DNA from: Cryptomeria japonica
Lineage: Eukaryota; Streptophyta; Pinopsida; Cupressales; Cupressaceae
Direction of reading: 5' to 3'
Assembly (NCBI RefSeq): GCF_030272615.1
Contig: NC_081410.1
Location: forward strand, 284,951,957-285,015,956
Length of the DNA stretch: 64,000 nucleotides
Shown here: positions 34,378-45,445 of the stretch, piece by piece
Position numbering within the stretch: the stretch's first letter is position 1
How the letters are laid out: every line of letters starts with the position of its first letter
Translations under genes and position numbers: made by a program
Notes under the pieces: model-generated
What the model was told of the DNA's origin: nothing
What the model saw: the letters and a program-made list of their open reading frames with translations, nothing else
Database searches by the model: none

Positions 34378-35200
34378 GAAATCAAGGCCGATAGGAAAGG
34401 ATCCAGAGAATTTTGAGAAGTAGAGTGTAGTAGGTGTTGGTTTAAAAGGAAATAGAAGAGTTTTCTTTCTGCAGATATATTATGAACTACCATTACAGTG
34501 TATCCAATCATTTTAAAAATTATTGAAAGAAATTAGTTCTAGGTTGTTTTAATCTTTTGTGTATTTGTTGCATAAATTTTTGTGTTAAAGACACATAAAT
34601 TTGTCTTTTCTAATGGAGAATGTGTGTTCTTGAAAATAGGTTTCTTTTAATGAAAGAGTTAAATTCTATTTCAAAGTTACTGCAATATATGTGTTTGAAT
34701 GAGATCTGACCTATACTAGTTGCAGTTTGCATAGCATGCAATGCATGAAATGTTTAGTAAAGGAAAGCTATATGGTGGTATATTATGGTTTTTTATGACT
34801 TATCTATAGTTAGACTCTAGTCCCAGTAGGATAAGCACTGGTCTTCCTTTCTCAATTGCTTCAAGGTCATTCATAAATCAATATAATTTTCTTTTTGTTT
34901 GTAGGAGTAGTTTTAGTGTAGAAATAAGTCCCAATGGATGAGTGAGTGATAAGAAGTCAGGATTGTAGCCAAATTTGAAGTTTGTAAACTTTCTTTGGTA
35001 TATTTTCATTGGGATATCTGCTATAGTTTACAATGTATGAGCACAAAATGAAATGGGTCATTTAAATATTGTTAAGGGAGACCCACCTTGGTTTTGTAGA
35101 ACTAGAAGTGCAGTCCAGATTTTAGTCTTGTGACTAAACCTGGTTCGTTGGCCAAATCCAACCCTGAGCCTAAGAATAAGAAAGTGGCTATCCTTTAGGG

Positions 35201-35689
35201 TTTGGGGAATCTATTGATTTGGAAACCAGCAACTCCTACATAAAAAATCAAATTAGTATTATCCAAAATGAGGAAAGTGGGATAAAAATAACAAAATTAA
35301 TTTTGAAAATGAGTTAATATTATTTTGAAAGAACATTAGAAGGAACGCAGGGCCACGTTCATCGGCAAGACAATTAAAACATATCTCATCGATCAACACA
35401 TAAAAAGAAGCTTGTGTGGGCCTACATTCGTTTGTGTAGCGGATAAAACATTCCCATTAGTAAGACATAAAATATGGCCCAACGATGTGGTGAGGTCACT
35501 CCATGGTGGTAAAAGGGGACACAACTCAGTAGTTGTAATCTCATCGATGCGCAGTTGTGTAGGGGTGCCCTAATTTATGGCATGGAGAAACTATACTAGG
35601 GTTCAATGTTATGAAGAATAATTATGTGAATCCATCGAAGCATAATAGAAGGCCGTTTTGGTCTAAAATTATGAGTTAGAAATGCTTTG
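35201..35689. other. no gene seen between X1 element and PPR relic
   Basis: The sequence is of ordinary composition and I see no ORF, repeat or signal in it. Confidence 0.4.
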
Positions 35690-37050
35690 GTAGAGACTGT
35701 GGATGGATTTTGACCGGGCACATGAATTGTTGCCAGAACTCATCGAAAGGGATAGCCTCATAGAGATGTCATCTCATGGGTGTGCGATGAGTGCAACATG
35801 TGCACAAAATGTATTTGATGAAAAGGCTTTAGAAACTTTCGAGTTGAAGCAATTAGCAAGAAGAAAGCCGAATTCCAAAACCTTCATCAGTGCCCTCCTT
35901 GCCTATGCAGGGTATTGACATACATCCAAGGCATAATGAAGACAGTTTTTTCAGAATATTATAGTTGGAAATGCTCTGCTAGATATGTACATAGAATATG
36001 GTAGCACAGAATTGTTCGACAAATTGCATTGCATAAATGAAATCTCATGGAATATAATGATTGCAAGATCTGCAGAAAATGCATAGAATAATGCCCATAT
36101 TTACAACCCCGTTTGTGCCAAAAATGGGAGCTTTGAAAGGGCACACTAATGTCAATTGAAGTATAACATCATAGACGAGTATATGGATTGTTTGGTAAAA
36201 CGTCTCAAGCAAATGTTGTCTCGTGGATGCCATGATTACAGAAATAAATAGTACATATGAATTGTCCCAAAGACATGTTGTATCAGAGATTCAATGATTG
36301 TAGGGATGCACAAGACTGTTTTGTTGAAAATAATTTCCAAGAAAATGAGATTGGTAGGTGTAAAACCTACTTCCATAACCGTACTTGCATCTTCTCTGTG
36401 CATGCTAATATGAAACCTTTGGGGCAGGTTATGAGTATCCATTAAAGTGCCAAACATTACCATGGTAGATATGCATACAAATTGTGAAAACATAGTCAAG
36501 GTACATGAATGGTTCGAAAAGGAGAGCTTATCTCATAGAACGCAATGATCGCAAAATGTGCAAAAAGTGAATTTGTAAGGAAGCTCTCGCAATCTTTGAA
36601 TTAATGAAGCTCTGGAACATTCTAATGTTGTGAACGTTGTATATGCTTTGTGCATCTTCTGGCTACGCAAACATATTTCCTTGGTGCCCACAGATTATCT
36701 ATGAATATATAGATATGTTTTTTGGTGATACCTCTTAGAGGATGTTGAAAGGCTGCAACTTATGTATTTCAATAAAACATCTATGTGATAATGAGCAGAT
36801 GCTACAAGTTCAAATATTAAGGGGATTGATGTAAGAACGAGACTAAAGAGGTGTCTGGATGTAGTTGAAGGCCATGAATTGGCACAATTGACTTTTTGGC
36901 AGATGATGTGGAAAAAAGTGGTGTAGCATACATAGATAGATCCAGAGATTGGGAACACAGTTGGTGGCATTGCAGATGATTGTAAAGCTAGGAATGAAGA
37001 AACTATGAAGACATACATAAAAGTCTTGAAGTGAATAGGGGAATCAAAAA
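35690..37050 (+). pseudogene. degenerate PLS-type pentatricopeptide repeat (PPR) gene
   Basis: The frame at 35703-35918 shows a decayed PPR series: RAHELLPELIERDSLIEMSS, then ALETFELKQLARRKPNSKTF. After a frame break IIVGNALLDMYIEYGS, TELFDKLHCINEISWNIMIA follows to about 36088. The residues (VGNAL.DMY..., LFDK..., ISWN.MIA, A.ETF...KPNS.TF) are those of plant PLS-class PPR proteins, organellar RNA-binding proteins involved in editing and splicing. Downstream to about 37050 further fragments (for example KEALAIFELMKL near 36580) keep weak similarity. No intact frame longer than about 70 codons remains. It is the only host-type gene relic I can name here. Confidence 0.7.
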
Positions 37051-37472
37051 TTAGCTATTGATCTTGGGAAGAGCGTTCTTGAAGATTTTGAATTAAAGAT
37101 AAGAGTGCACAAGTCCATTCACGATAAAAGATAAACTGCAAGCTAATTTTGCTCATGCTTCGTCTGTGCAAATTTAATCAAAAGTGAGCAAATTAATCAT
37201 TACAACTTGTAGCAATTTATCAAATGCGATATTTATGCATGTAGGCAAAAGGGGATTTAATTTTCATCATAAAAGTGTTGCATACAAAATGTATTTTCAT
37301 TATAAAGTTCTTCATCATGAGAATGTAAATTAAAGACTAAAAGTTTGTCATCCCCACAAATTTTTGTGCTCATTTGTGGTTTCGATGCTCTATGCATGCT
37401 TTAAGAGACATTTTGTCATCATGAGCGCATATTTTCCCTAATTTTTATTTTTTCACTTAAGAGTGAAATTTT
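37051..37472. other. no gene seen between PPR relic and hairpin array
   Basis: AT-rich sequence without a supportable ORF, repeat or LTR end. Confidence 0.4.
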
Positions 37473-38857
37473 GGTGCCAACTAAGCTTGTAAACTCGATT
37501 TACACCAATTATGTCTTTTAGGTGCTCATTGGGTTTACAAACCCGATTTACACCTCATTTGACTTGTTTTGCCCCTTTAGGTGCAAATTGGGTTTGTAAA
37601 CCCGATTTACCCCTTGTAGGTACAAATTGGGTTTACAAACCCATTTTGCACTTATTTATTACACTTAAGTTATTAAATGTCCATTTATAAATTTCGTTTA
37701 GGAGTATATCTCTTGGTTTTAAATCTTTTATCCTCCATTATTTTACCCACATTTTCTATTTCAAATTGCTTAGAGGGCGTGTAGGAGGATTTACCATCTC
37801 AAGTAGTCCCATTTTTCTCCGGTGAGTTTTATTTATCATTATTCCTAATTTTAGGGTTTTTGAAACCCTTTTTGTTTTGAATGATTTTCATATCATATGT
37901 TTTGCAATCCTTATAATTGTTGCATCGCTCGAGTTTCCTCGCCCAAACAACAACATATTTGTGATGTCATTCAAGTCAATAGACCCTAGCGACATTTTTT
38001 TATTCCTTCTCATCGCTATCTTTTACCAGTGGTATTGGCGAGGTTGTAAACTCGCCAAACACCATGTTTCATCATGGTGTTGGATGGGTTTACCACCCCA
38101 ACCCACACCGATATGATATGCTTTGCACTATACTACTCTTTGTTTTCGATTTGTGGTAGGGTCGTAGGCCCACCAATCACCATACATTGTGGTGTTAGGC
38201 AAGACCATAGGCTCGTCACACACCACATTGTGGTGCGTGGTGGGTCTACGACCCCAACCACCACCATCCTTATTTCCTTTTTGCTTTGCATTACTATTGT
38301 GGTATTGGGCAGGGTCGTAGGCCCGCCACACACCACGTTGTGGTGGATAGTGGGTCTGCGACCCCGTCCACCACCACTACCTTCATTCAGTGTATCTATC
38401 GCAAGTCATACATGTATGGTATTTGGCGGGGCCATAGGCCTACCATACACTATATATGGTGTATGGTGGGTCTATAACCTTGCCAAGCACTGGTGCCTTT
38501 CCATGTTTTCTTGGTGTGAGGCAAAGTTTTAAACCCGCCCTCCACCAAAATTGTTGCCTTTCTCCAAGGTGTATGGCAGGGTTAGAAACTCTCCCTACAC
38601 CATTTTGAGTAATTAACTAAGGTGTTTGGCGGATTTATAACTGCGCCCAACACCTCCTTTGTATTTACACTTTTTCAAGTGTAATTCAGGTTTCTAAACC
38701 CAAATTACATCTGAGTTTGTTCTTCCCAAGTGCAATTTGGGTTTAGAAACCCAAATTACACTTTTGATCCACACTTTTTTGTAAGTGAATTTTTTAAAAT
38801 ACAAACTTGAAATTCACTTATCGCACACACGTAAATTGAGTTTTATACCTAATTTAC
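37473..38857 (+). repeat. array of about fifteen imperfect hairpins ahead of ORF X2
   Basis: Successive inverted repeats of about 30-37 bases share the form GGTG...GGGTTTRTAAACCC...CACC. Clear examples: 37521-37554; 37580-37613; 37620-37651; 38031-38063 (GGCGAG/CTCGCC stem); 38058-38081 (9-base perfect arms AACACCATG/CATGGTGTT); 38221-38235 (CACCACA-T-TGTGGTG); 38331-38345; 38568-38601; 38621-38654; 38679-38710; 38728-38763 (17-base arms, one mismatch, loop AG); 38782-38820 (11-base perfect arms); 38831-38857. Arm sequences differ between hairpins while pairing is kept. The gap 37652-38030 holds only weak cases. The ORF X2 starts 128 bases after the array. Confidence 0.82.
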
Positions 38858-38984
38858 CCTGGAGAATGGCCTAAAATATATCATTTTTCTGAAGATTGTT
38901 CATTTCAGATGAACAAAATGGTTGATCAGTTGTATCATTGTAATACTTATGATTTTATTTTTTCTCAATGTTATTATCATATCA

Positions 38985-41098
38985 ATGACAGAAGCTTCTC
39001 CAAGCAAGAGGGCAATAAAGTTCAAAAAGCAAGACCCCCATCCGATCTTTCTGCCTTCTTCAGTCACCTCCAACATTGGTCATATAAGATACAAAAATAA
39101 GTCATGTTGACCTATTCGAGTTTTTAAAGAGGGTTGAGCAGCCTTCTTCCTACCTTCAAATGGAATCTATCATCAATAGTAGTATCCATTTGGTAGCGGC
39201 TTTCCCCATGTCAGCTCAGGACCCTGAGCTCGTGATGGCAGGTGCACACCATTTTGATCCAATTAGTAGAAGTATGAAAGATGAAGCTGGAAAAAAATTG
39301 ATTAGGCTTGATGAGGAATTCTTTGATTCTATCTTCAAGTGTCCTAGTATTGAAAAGTATACTGATATCACAATGAAATTGGTCATGACCTATTTTGATA
39401 GAAATTCTGACAAGTGCAAAAATAACATGAATGATAATTGGTTAAAGACCCCAAGACATACCATTGCAAGATGGTTGGAAACTCTTCCAATGTGACTTCA
39501 TTGAAGAAGTCAATGATTTGATAACTCTTTTAAGCAGGCTGAACGGTCTTCCCACCTCCAACACTTACTACAAATGGATGTATCAATACATCCATGTGAT
39601 TAGGCAAAATAAAGAAGATATTTGGGGAAAAAAAATCAATGATGCTATCTGTGAGCAGCTGTCCAAGGTACCTACCGCACTCAGGTTTTACACGACCTCA
39701 TACTTAGTGTACGTTGCGACTTCAATGAGACATTTTTTTGGTTTGTCTACAACTAGTGATAGGAAACAGATTGAGGTACATAAATACTATTACCAGTTGG
39801 TTCTTCAGAATAGTCATAGTCTTTTCCAGAGAGTAAATGGTGAATCCTTCGATTATTATATGGTTATGTTGAACAAGAATTTGTATAATAAACAAGTATC
39901 TAATCATGCTTGGGAGGTGGTGAACCAATATGGATGCATGTTCCTTCAATTCCCAACTTTCACATACCTTAGGGTTGGTTATTTCACTGGTGAGTCTTTT
40001 ATGCTCCCTAGGTACCCTTCTAATAAGATTGTATTGATGGAGCTAGCTCATCAACTGAATGCAGTACATGAGGCCCAATCAGGTTCTTATAAAACAAGTT
40101 TGAAATTCTCTCTTACCATTGGTAGATATTCCATCAACTCCATCTTCAAAGTCATAGCAATAGAAGAGGAGATGAGAAGAGTCACCATGAGGTTCTTTAA
40201 GGCCAAGAAGGACTTCACCTATAGAGGGATGAGAAATAAGATGAAAAAGGCATATGTTCATGTGCATCGAAATGAAGATGTTTGGGCACATTGTAGATCT
40301 AAGCATGATGTAAGAAAACATGACTATTGTCAGTTAACAGTTGAGCAAATTGAAAACTTTGGTCTTGTTAATGTTCCCGATGATCTTGAGGAAGATGGAG
40401 ACATCCTAGATCATATGTATGAGAAGAACAAAGTTTCCTCTCCTCCTTTTCCTCTCATCCAATGGTCACAAAAGGAATGTACTTTAAGCAAGGAGCGATT
40501 TCAAAGTATTCTTACAAATACCAATATTTGGTTGACTTTGCATGGTGTTGCAATGAAACCCTTTTCTTTTGGTTCTGATGATGACACTACTGGTCCAATG
40601 GGAAGGAGATAAAAAATTAAAACCAAGAACAAACAAGATCCCACTACTCTGGCCAAGGCTCCCAAACTGAAGTTCACAGTTGGAACTAAGAAAGAGAAAG
40701 ACAAAGGGGAGCCATCGACCTCTAATGCTCATGAGACATAGAAGTCTAAATTTCCAAATGATCAGGTGAAGGGTGAGCAATTTGATGAAGAACCAATTAA
40801 TGTTGATCAATTAGAAGAAGGGCGTGAAGAAGGTGATCAAGAAAATGTTGAATTTGATGAAGAATTGCCACAAGCAGATAAGTCCATACCTCAAGTAACT
40901 CCTTCATCTACATTTCAGGATCCTATCTCTACTTCTGAGCCAAAACCTCCAGCGTTCACTAGTATTTGCCCCCCAAATATTATCCGCGTATCTTCCACTA
41001 GTGCTTGTGAGTCCACTCTAGATACACCTTAGGACAACATTGAGAATGCTTTCTCAACTTTTCCCACGTTGTCTGAAGTGTCTATCACCAAAAATAAA
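38985..41098 (+). pseudogene. X2: unrecognised protein, best N-terminal copy of the X family (two frameshifts)
   Basis: Reading starts at an ATG at 38985 (MTEASPSKRAIKFKKQ). It shifts frame near 39085 into SHVDLFEFLKRVEQPSSYLQ and continues to 39490, then shifts by one base near 39465-39480 into a 382-codon open segment (to 40612). A stop there is followed by an acidic, proline-rich, probably unstructured tail to about 41030-41098. It aligns with X4: FIEEVNDLITLLSRLNG / FITEVRDIVILLNRLKG; YYKWMYQYIHVI / YWEDWMYFYIQVL; YGCMFLQFPTFTYLRVG / YGSCFIQFPRFTYIRIG; FMLPRYPSNKIVLMELAHQL / FKLPRYTLDSYVLLEVCRQL. The coiled-coil C-terminus seen in X4 is missing. Function unknown; no signal peptide or clear membrane segment is seen. 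Confidence 0.65.
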
Positions 41099-42739
41099 TA
41101 ACTTATATTTAATTTTAAATTTTAATAGAATATTGTTTAGGTTTTCTTATTAAGTTGGTAGCATTTAAAATTATTTTCAAACATGTACATTCATACCATA
41201 CTCTCATAAACACACTAGCCATTCTAATGGAACCCCATTAGATATTTATACTTTATTTTTTTATTAATTACAATAACATTATATATATATATATATTTTA
41301 TTTTTTATTTTATTTTATTTATTTTTCTTTCATATATTATTTTTTCTAATCAACTTAAATAATTTGTTACATTAAAAACATCACAATTTCATAGTCTACA
41401 ATATCAAAAGAAGAAAAACAAATTACATAATTAAAATAAAAAAAATAATATACCTTTTTAAAATATTTATTTTATTTTTAACTAATAATTTTTGTATAAT
41501 TAATCCTTATTTTTAATATTTTATTTAAAGTATAGTTGTACTTTTAAAATCTAATTTGTCTTTTAGAATATTTTTCTATTTTTAATATTGAAATTATCTT
41601 TCTTACTATTTTTTAGTATATATTTTCTTAATATTTTAATTCTCATTAATTAAAGAATTTCTTTTTCTATCTAATTATCTACCTCTTCCTCTCTAGACTC
41701 AAATTCATCTTTTTCCATCTTCCTTCATCTATAGACTCAATTCATCACTCTCTCCCTCTCCCTCTTCCTAGACCCATATATCAATATCTCTTTGCCCCTC
41801 TATCTCCATCCATCTATAATTTTTCTTTAATCTATTCTCTTTCTCTATCTCATTATCTCTCTCTATCGCTATATCTCTCTCTACCTATCTCCATATATCA
41901 ATTCCCATCTCTATATTTATCTTTCTACCTACTCTAAATTAACTATACTATTGACAAAAACTTGACACGTCTCTTATTATATTCAATTTCTTGCATGTGT
42001 ATTTATCTTGTAAATAAAGCTTCAATGTCTTATCAATTCATCAATTCAATGTTGGTCTTATATCTATTTCAATTGTAAATCTTGTCATTTGTTTATATTT
42101 ATGCATGCTAAAGATTTTTTAAATTTGATCACTCTCAACATCCTCTAGATGAATTCTTGCATATAGATATGCTTGTCTTTCAAAATCTTTGTCAATAATT
42201 ATATTTTGTTCTTGGTCTTCTAGACCAATAATAGATTGGTTCCTGTATGATCATTATATGAAAAGTTAATTAGTGGCCACTTTGTATTTTAGTCATATTG
42301 AAAGGAAAACAAATGGAAAGATGTTTTATTCACAAGCACTATTAGGTCAGCAGTTGTTGAGTGACTAAAATTGTATCTCATTCCCGTATGAAAGGAGCGA
42401 AGTGTAAAAGAGGGTAAGATCAAGGATGAGCATTTGATGACGATCATTCCCTCTGCAAATGAGGTTTTAAGAAAAAGACATCCCATGAATGCGAACTATA
42501 TAAAAAGAGACTTAACCCGAGTACACAAAATTGAATCAATTATTAGATCTCCTTTGATCAACAGATGTTATCTCTTCTATCCTGATTCCTGAATAAAAGA
42601 CCTCTCTCTATGGATATTTTTAAACACCGAAAGTGAATGCAAGCCATTCAGTTGAACATTCTATAAATATTTCTGTCCTTAGACACACGCACACATATAT
42701 ATTCTTGTCTCTACTCTAGGCTCTAGTCAGTATTTCTAT
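41099..42739. other. AT-rich intergenic DNA with simple repeats
   Basis: No gene is supportable. A (TA)n microsatellite lies at about 41280-41297 in a T/A-rich stretch (41100-41640). A pyrimidine-rich CTCTCTATCTC-type tract runs from about 41680 to 41930. The rest is unremarkable. Confidence 0.6.
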
Positions 42740-43135
42740 TCGTTTAATTAATGCTTTCTCTTAATCTATGGATACACAGCCTCAAAGACTTTGCTTACAA
42801 TTGACATTTCTAAACTCTTAAAAATAATGCCAATTTTTTTATCAACAAGACAAATGGACATCAAATCAATGATCACGGAATGCAATTTGTACATTCTAGA
42901 TGACCGGGATTTTCAAGAAAAATGTGTGGACATAGCAAGGATTTATTGCATTGACATGCATATATATTTGGAAAAAGTCAAAAACAAATGCCAAGTTAAT
43001 TGTTATTTTAGAGATGATACTTCGAACATAAAGAAAACAGTATTTGATACTTTTGCAAAAGGAGAAGCATTTGTAGCTAATATTAGTCTGGAAATTGGAG
43101 AATTAAATGATATACGTCATAAAGCAAAACAATGA
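42740..43135 (+). pseudogene. unrecognised open frame, possible old host-gene exon
   Basis: An open frame of at least 114 codons (from the Met at 42791, open somewhat further upstream) encodes RQMDIKSMITECNLYILDD, a cysteine-containing middle and ISLEIGELNDIRHKAKQ. It has balanced composition with no low-complexity bias, better than chance for this AT-rich DNA. There is no similarity that I recognise. A second open segment lies 165 bases downstream (43300-43529), so the two may be exons of one lost gene. Confidence 0.3.
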
Positions 43136-43299
43136 CTGATAGTCTTGACATGTTAATTAATCCATGGGATGAAAGGAAGCAATTTGCTGTGATTGAATGA
43201 GCGCATGCGAGCCTGAATTTATGACAAGTCTCTTTGTATGTAGTTTGTTCAAGCACGTGTGTGTTCTTGTGATATACTTACTGTCTTGGCATCATAGGA

Positions 43300-43529
43300 T
43301 GAGCTAAATTTTGATTGTCACTTTTTCACAGATGCTGCTCATAAAAAATTCCATATATCATTCATTTACAAACAATTTGAAGTATCAGATCCTTCAAAAT
43401 ACATGTTAGGTACATTTGCACCATTCGGGAAATTCAGAATTTTATGTGCAGAAGGGCCAACACAAATCTTGTTCCAAAGGTCCATGATACAAGCATGGAT
43501 AGAAATTTGGATTCCAAAACATGTGTAAT
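43300..43529 (+). pseudogene. open segment after possible splice acceptor, cut by solo LTR G
   Basis: After TTTTTCACAG at 43323-43332 (a plausible acceptor) the frame DAAHKKFHISFIYKQF ... FGKFRILCAEGPTQILFQ ... WIEIWIPKHV stays open for about 65 codons. It ends only because the solo LTR begins there (its TGTAA gives the stop). Joined across the LTR the frame would continue a few codons (44272 onward). Function unknown; coding status is inferred only from openness and composition. Confidence 0.3.
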
Positions 43530-44271
43530 GTCCCCTTTTTGAAATAGGATTTAATAATAAACAATAATAATAGAATTAAAATGTAAAAAGATAAAAAAAT
43601 AAAAAAAATTAAATTATAAATATAAAAGAATCAAATTAAACATAACCATAACTAAAATTTAGTTAAGTTTAATGAATGGTCAAAAGGCATGAGATGAAAA
43701 GTTGTGATTCCCTCAAACATGAGATATAAAAGGGACAAGAGAACTTCATTTGAAAGGAGAAGAAGGATGGAGAAAGAAAGAAAGAATGGAAGATGTGTAA
43801 GACAAATGAGAAGAAAATAAGAAATTGGTTCCTTCAATAAGCAGAAATGATAAAGGGTTGTGTCTCTTTCAAAGAGTAGTAATTATGAAAGGTTGTGACC
43901 CTTGCAAAGGGCCAGACATGGTGAAGGGGTGTGACTCTCCCTCACAATGGAGGATATAAAAAGGAGAAAGTCTCATTTGAGGAGGGCATCCAAGGGAGAT
44001 CAATTTGGAGAATAATTTATAATTCTCAAAGGGCAGCAATGAAGAGTGATGACTCATTTCTTATGAAGAGGTGTGACTTCCCACAAATGAAGATATAAAG
44101 AAGAGATTAATTCAATTGAGAAGGGGAAATTGGAGGAATCATCCTAAGATCAAAGAAGACAAGAAAGTCAATGGATCAATATCTAATATCAAAATTAATA
44201 AGGGTGAAAATTAGCAGACTTTGATATCTACAAGGGCAAGATTTAGGGCAATCCCAAAAGGGGACATTACA
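43524..44271 (+). mobile_element. solo LTR G, 748 bp, TSD ACATG, long inverted ends
   Basis: It starts TGTAATGTCCCCTTTTTG and ends CAAAAGGGGACATTACA. The outer 16 bases of the two ends are perfect reverse complements. Both flanks are ACATG (43519-43523 and 44272-44276). TG...CA ends plus a 5-bp TSD identify a solo LTR (or a very small LTR element). Three GATATAAA-type TATA boxes (about 43719, 43954, 44088) lie in related local contexts, suggesting internal duplication and + orientation. There is no coding capacity. Confidence 0.85.
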
Positions 44272-44276
44272 ACATG

Positions 44277-44571
44277 TCACAACTTATTCAGTTGTCTATG
44301 TATGACATGGGGTTATAATCAGAAAATAAGTACAATCAAGGTTGTTGATGAAGAGTAGCATAAGTTGTATATGATAGATTAATTTAGTTCAAAAGGTATG
44401 TTTAATCTTAAGTTGTGTTTGTAAGAGGGGAGGTGAAAACATTTATAATCAGGAAATAGGTATGACAGATTGACTCAGTTCAAAACGTATGCTTAATATT
44501 ATCCAAAGACAAGGGTTGGATGTGTCTGGCGAGAGCCTAGCTAGTTGATAGAGGAGAAGAAGTGCAAAATC
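44277..44571 (+). repeat. about 93-bp spaced direct repeat between solo LTR G and copia H
   Basis: TATGATAGATTAATTTAG followed by TTCAAAAGGTATGTTTAAT (about 44369-44405) recurs as TATGACAGATTGACTCAG followed by TTCAAAACGTATGCTTAAT (about 44461-44497), each preceded by an ATAATCAGRAAATARGTA block. No gene is seen here. Confidence 0.6.
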
Positions 44572-45354
44572 TGTTAATGCATTAGTAGCCTCTGCAAAGA
44601 TAAGATTTTCCTAACCCGTTAATCTCTTCCATTCTATTAGATTATCTGATTTATGCTTTCAGAACTGAATATGTTTATCAGACTATAACTTTGATCTTGA
44701 TTATGATATTGATATTGGATAATGATGGATTAGATTGACGACCTACTTAACTATGTTAAGCGTCAATCTAAATGCTATCGAGCTAGTAACCCGATAGCAT
44801 ATCGATAGCATATTAATGTCGATTCATATCTGAATCGACATTAATATACTATCGGGGTATTAACCCAATAGCATATAATGCTAACAGTTATTGTTATTGT
44901 TTACTTTAAACCGATTCATTATCGGTGTGTTTATATTGATCCATTATCATTTGCTTTGACATCGATTCATTATCGGGTGTGTTCATATCAATCCATTACC
45001 ATTTGCTTTGACACCGATTCATTATCAGGTGTGTTTATGTCGATCTGTTAACATGGCACCGATTAGTCATCATAAACACCGAAGCAAATATGTGGACAGT
45101 CACGACCAAGTGACATCTTGGTCGGACATGTCTAAAAGACATGCCCGCTCAAGGTGCCACTTGATCGTGGCTACCTTGCTACATATACATCATTCAAAAG
45201 AAAAGGAATGACATTGAAATCCATAAATGTTCATCCTTCAAACCTGCAAAAGAGATACAATAATATTATTGTCATAGTAATAATACCAAAATTGAAAATA
45301 CACAATCTAGCATATAATTTGTTCATTGAATTGGAAATTGCAATAACATTTACA
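44572..45354 (+). repeat. 5' LTR of copia H, palindrome-rich
   Basis: It starts TGTTAATGC and ends AACATTTACA. It contains many hairpins: 44732-44769 (AGATTGACG/CGTCAATCT), 44810-44847 (17-base perfect arms, loop TATC), 44849-44871, and three in a row at 45103-45124, 45127-45143 and 45146-45167. Three related copies of a CGATTCATTATCRGGTGTG block repeat with a period of about 51-52 bp (44912, 44963, 45015). Confidence 0.95.
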
Positions 45355-45367
45355 TGGTATCAGAGCC
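45355..45367 (+). promoter_or_regulatory. primer-binding site of copia H (initiator tRNA-Met type)
   Basis: TGGTATCAGAGCC directly follows the LTR. This is the standard plant copia site complementary to the 3' end of initiator tRNA-Met, which primes minus-strand synthesis. Confidence 0.95.
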
Positions 45368-45445
45368 AAGTTGATCGAATTTGAGGCTATTCAATTTCGT
45401 GAACAATTTAAGACACAAGGTTATATACTACATCACATTTCTCCA

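Larger units (their letters stand above)
31787..35200 (+). repeat. putative LTR of the X1 element, split by solo LTR
   Basis: A purine-rich tract GGACAAGGACGGGAGA (about 31771-31786) precedes TGCAATATGATG, a possible LTR start. The solo copia LTR interrupts at 31874, and the sequence resumes at 34244. A TATA box (34369) and T-rich, promoter-like downstream sequence follow. The right end is not resolved and may lie near 35.1-35.25 kb. The call is inferred from the tract, the TATA box and the analogous layout of elements I and K. Confidence 0.42.

Noticed and set aside
36236-36499. 87-codon - strand ORF in the PPR relic
   Set aside because: It lies antisense to the decayed PPR series and has no recognisable motif.
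38128-38532. Several ORFs on both strands in the hairpin array, including a 152-codon + frame
   Set aside because: Palindromic GC-rich hairpins keep many frames open on both strands. The peptides mirror each other and have no domain-like composition.
37473-38857. Hairpin array considered as a CRISPR array
   Set aside because: Repeats are neither identical nor separated by constant unique spacers, and the context is eukaryotic retroelement DNA.
41279-41930. Simple TA and CT-rich tracts considered as an origin or matrix-attachment site
   Set aside because: Simple sequence alone is no evidence for either in a plant nuclear genome.
43524-44271. Terminal inverted repeats considered as a MITE
   Set aside because: TG...CA ends and a 5-bp TSD favour a solo LTR, though the long inverted repeat keeps the question open.
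45008-45211. Identical 67-codon ORFs in both LTRs of copia H (also 50367-50570)
   Set aside because: The ORF appears twice only because the LTR does; it spans the hairpins and has no domain features.
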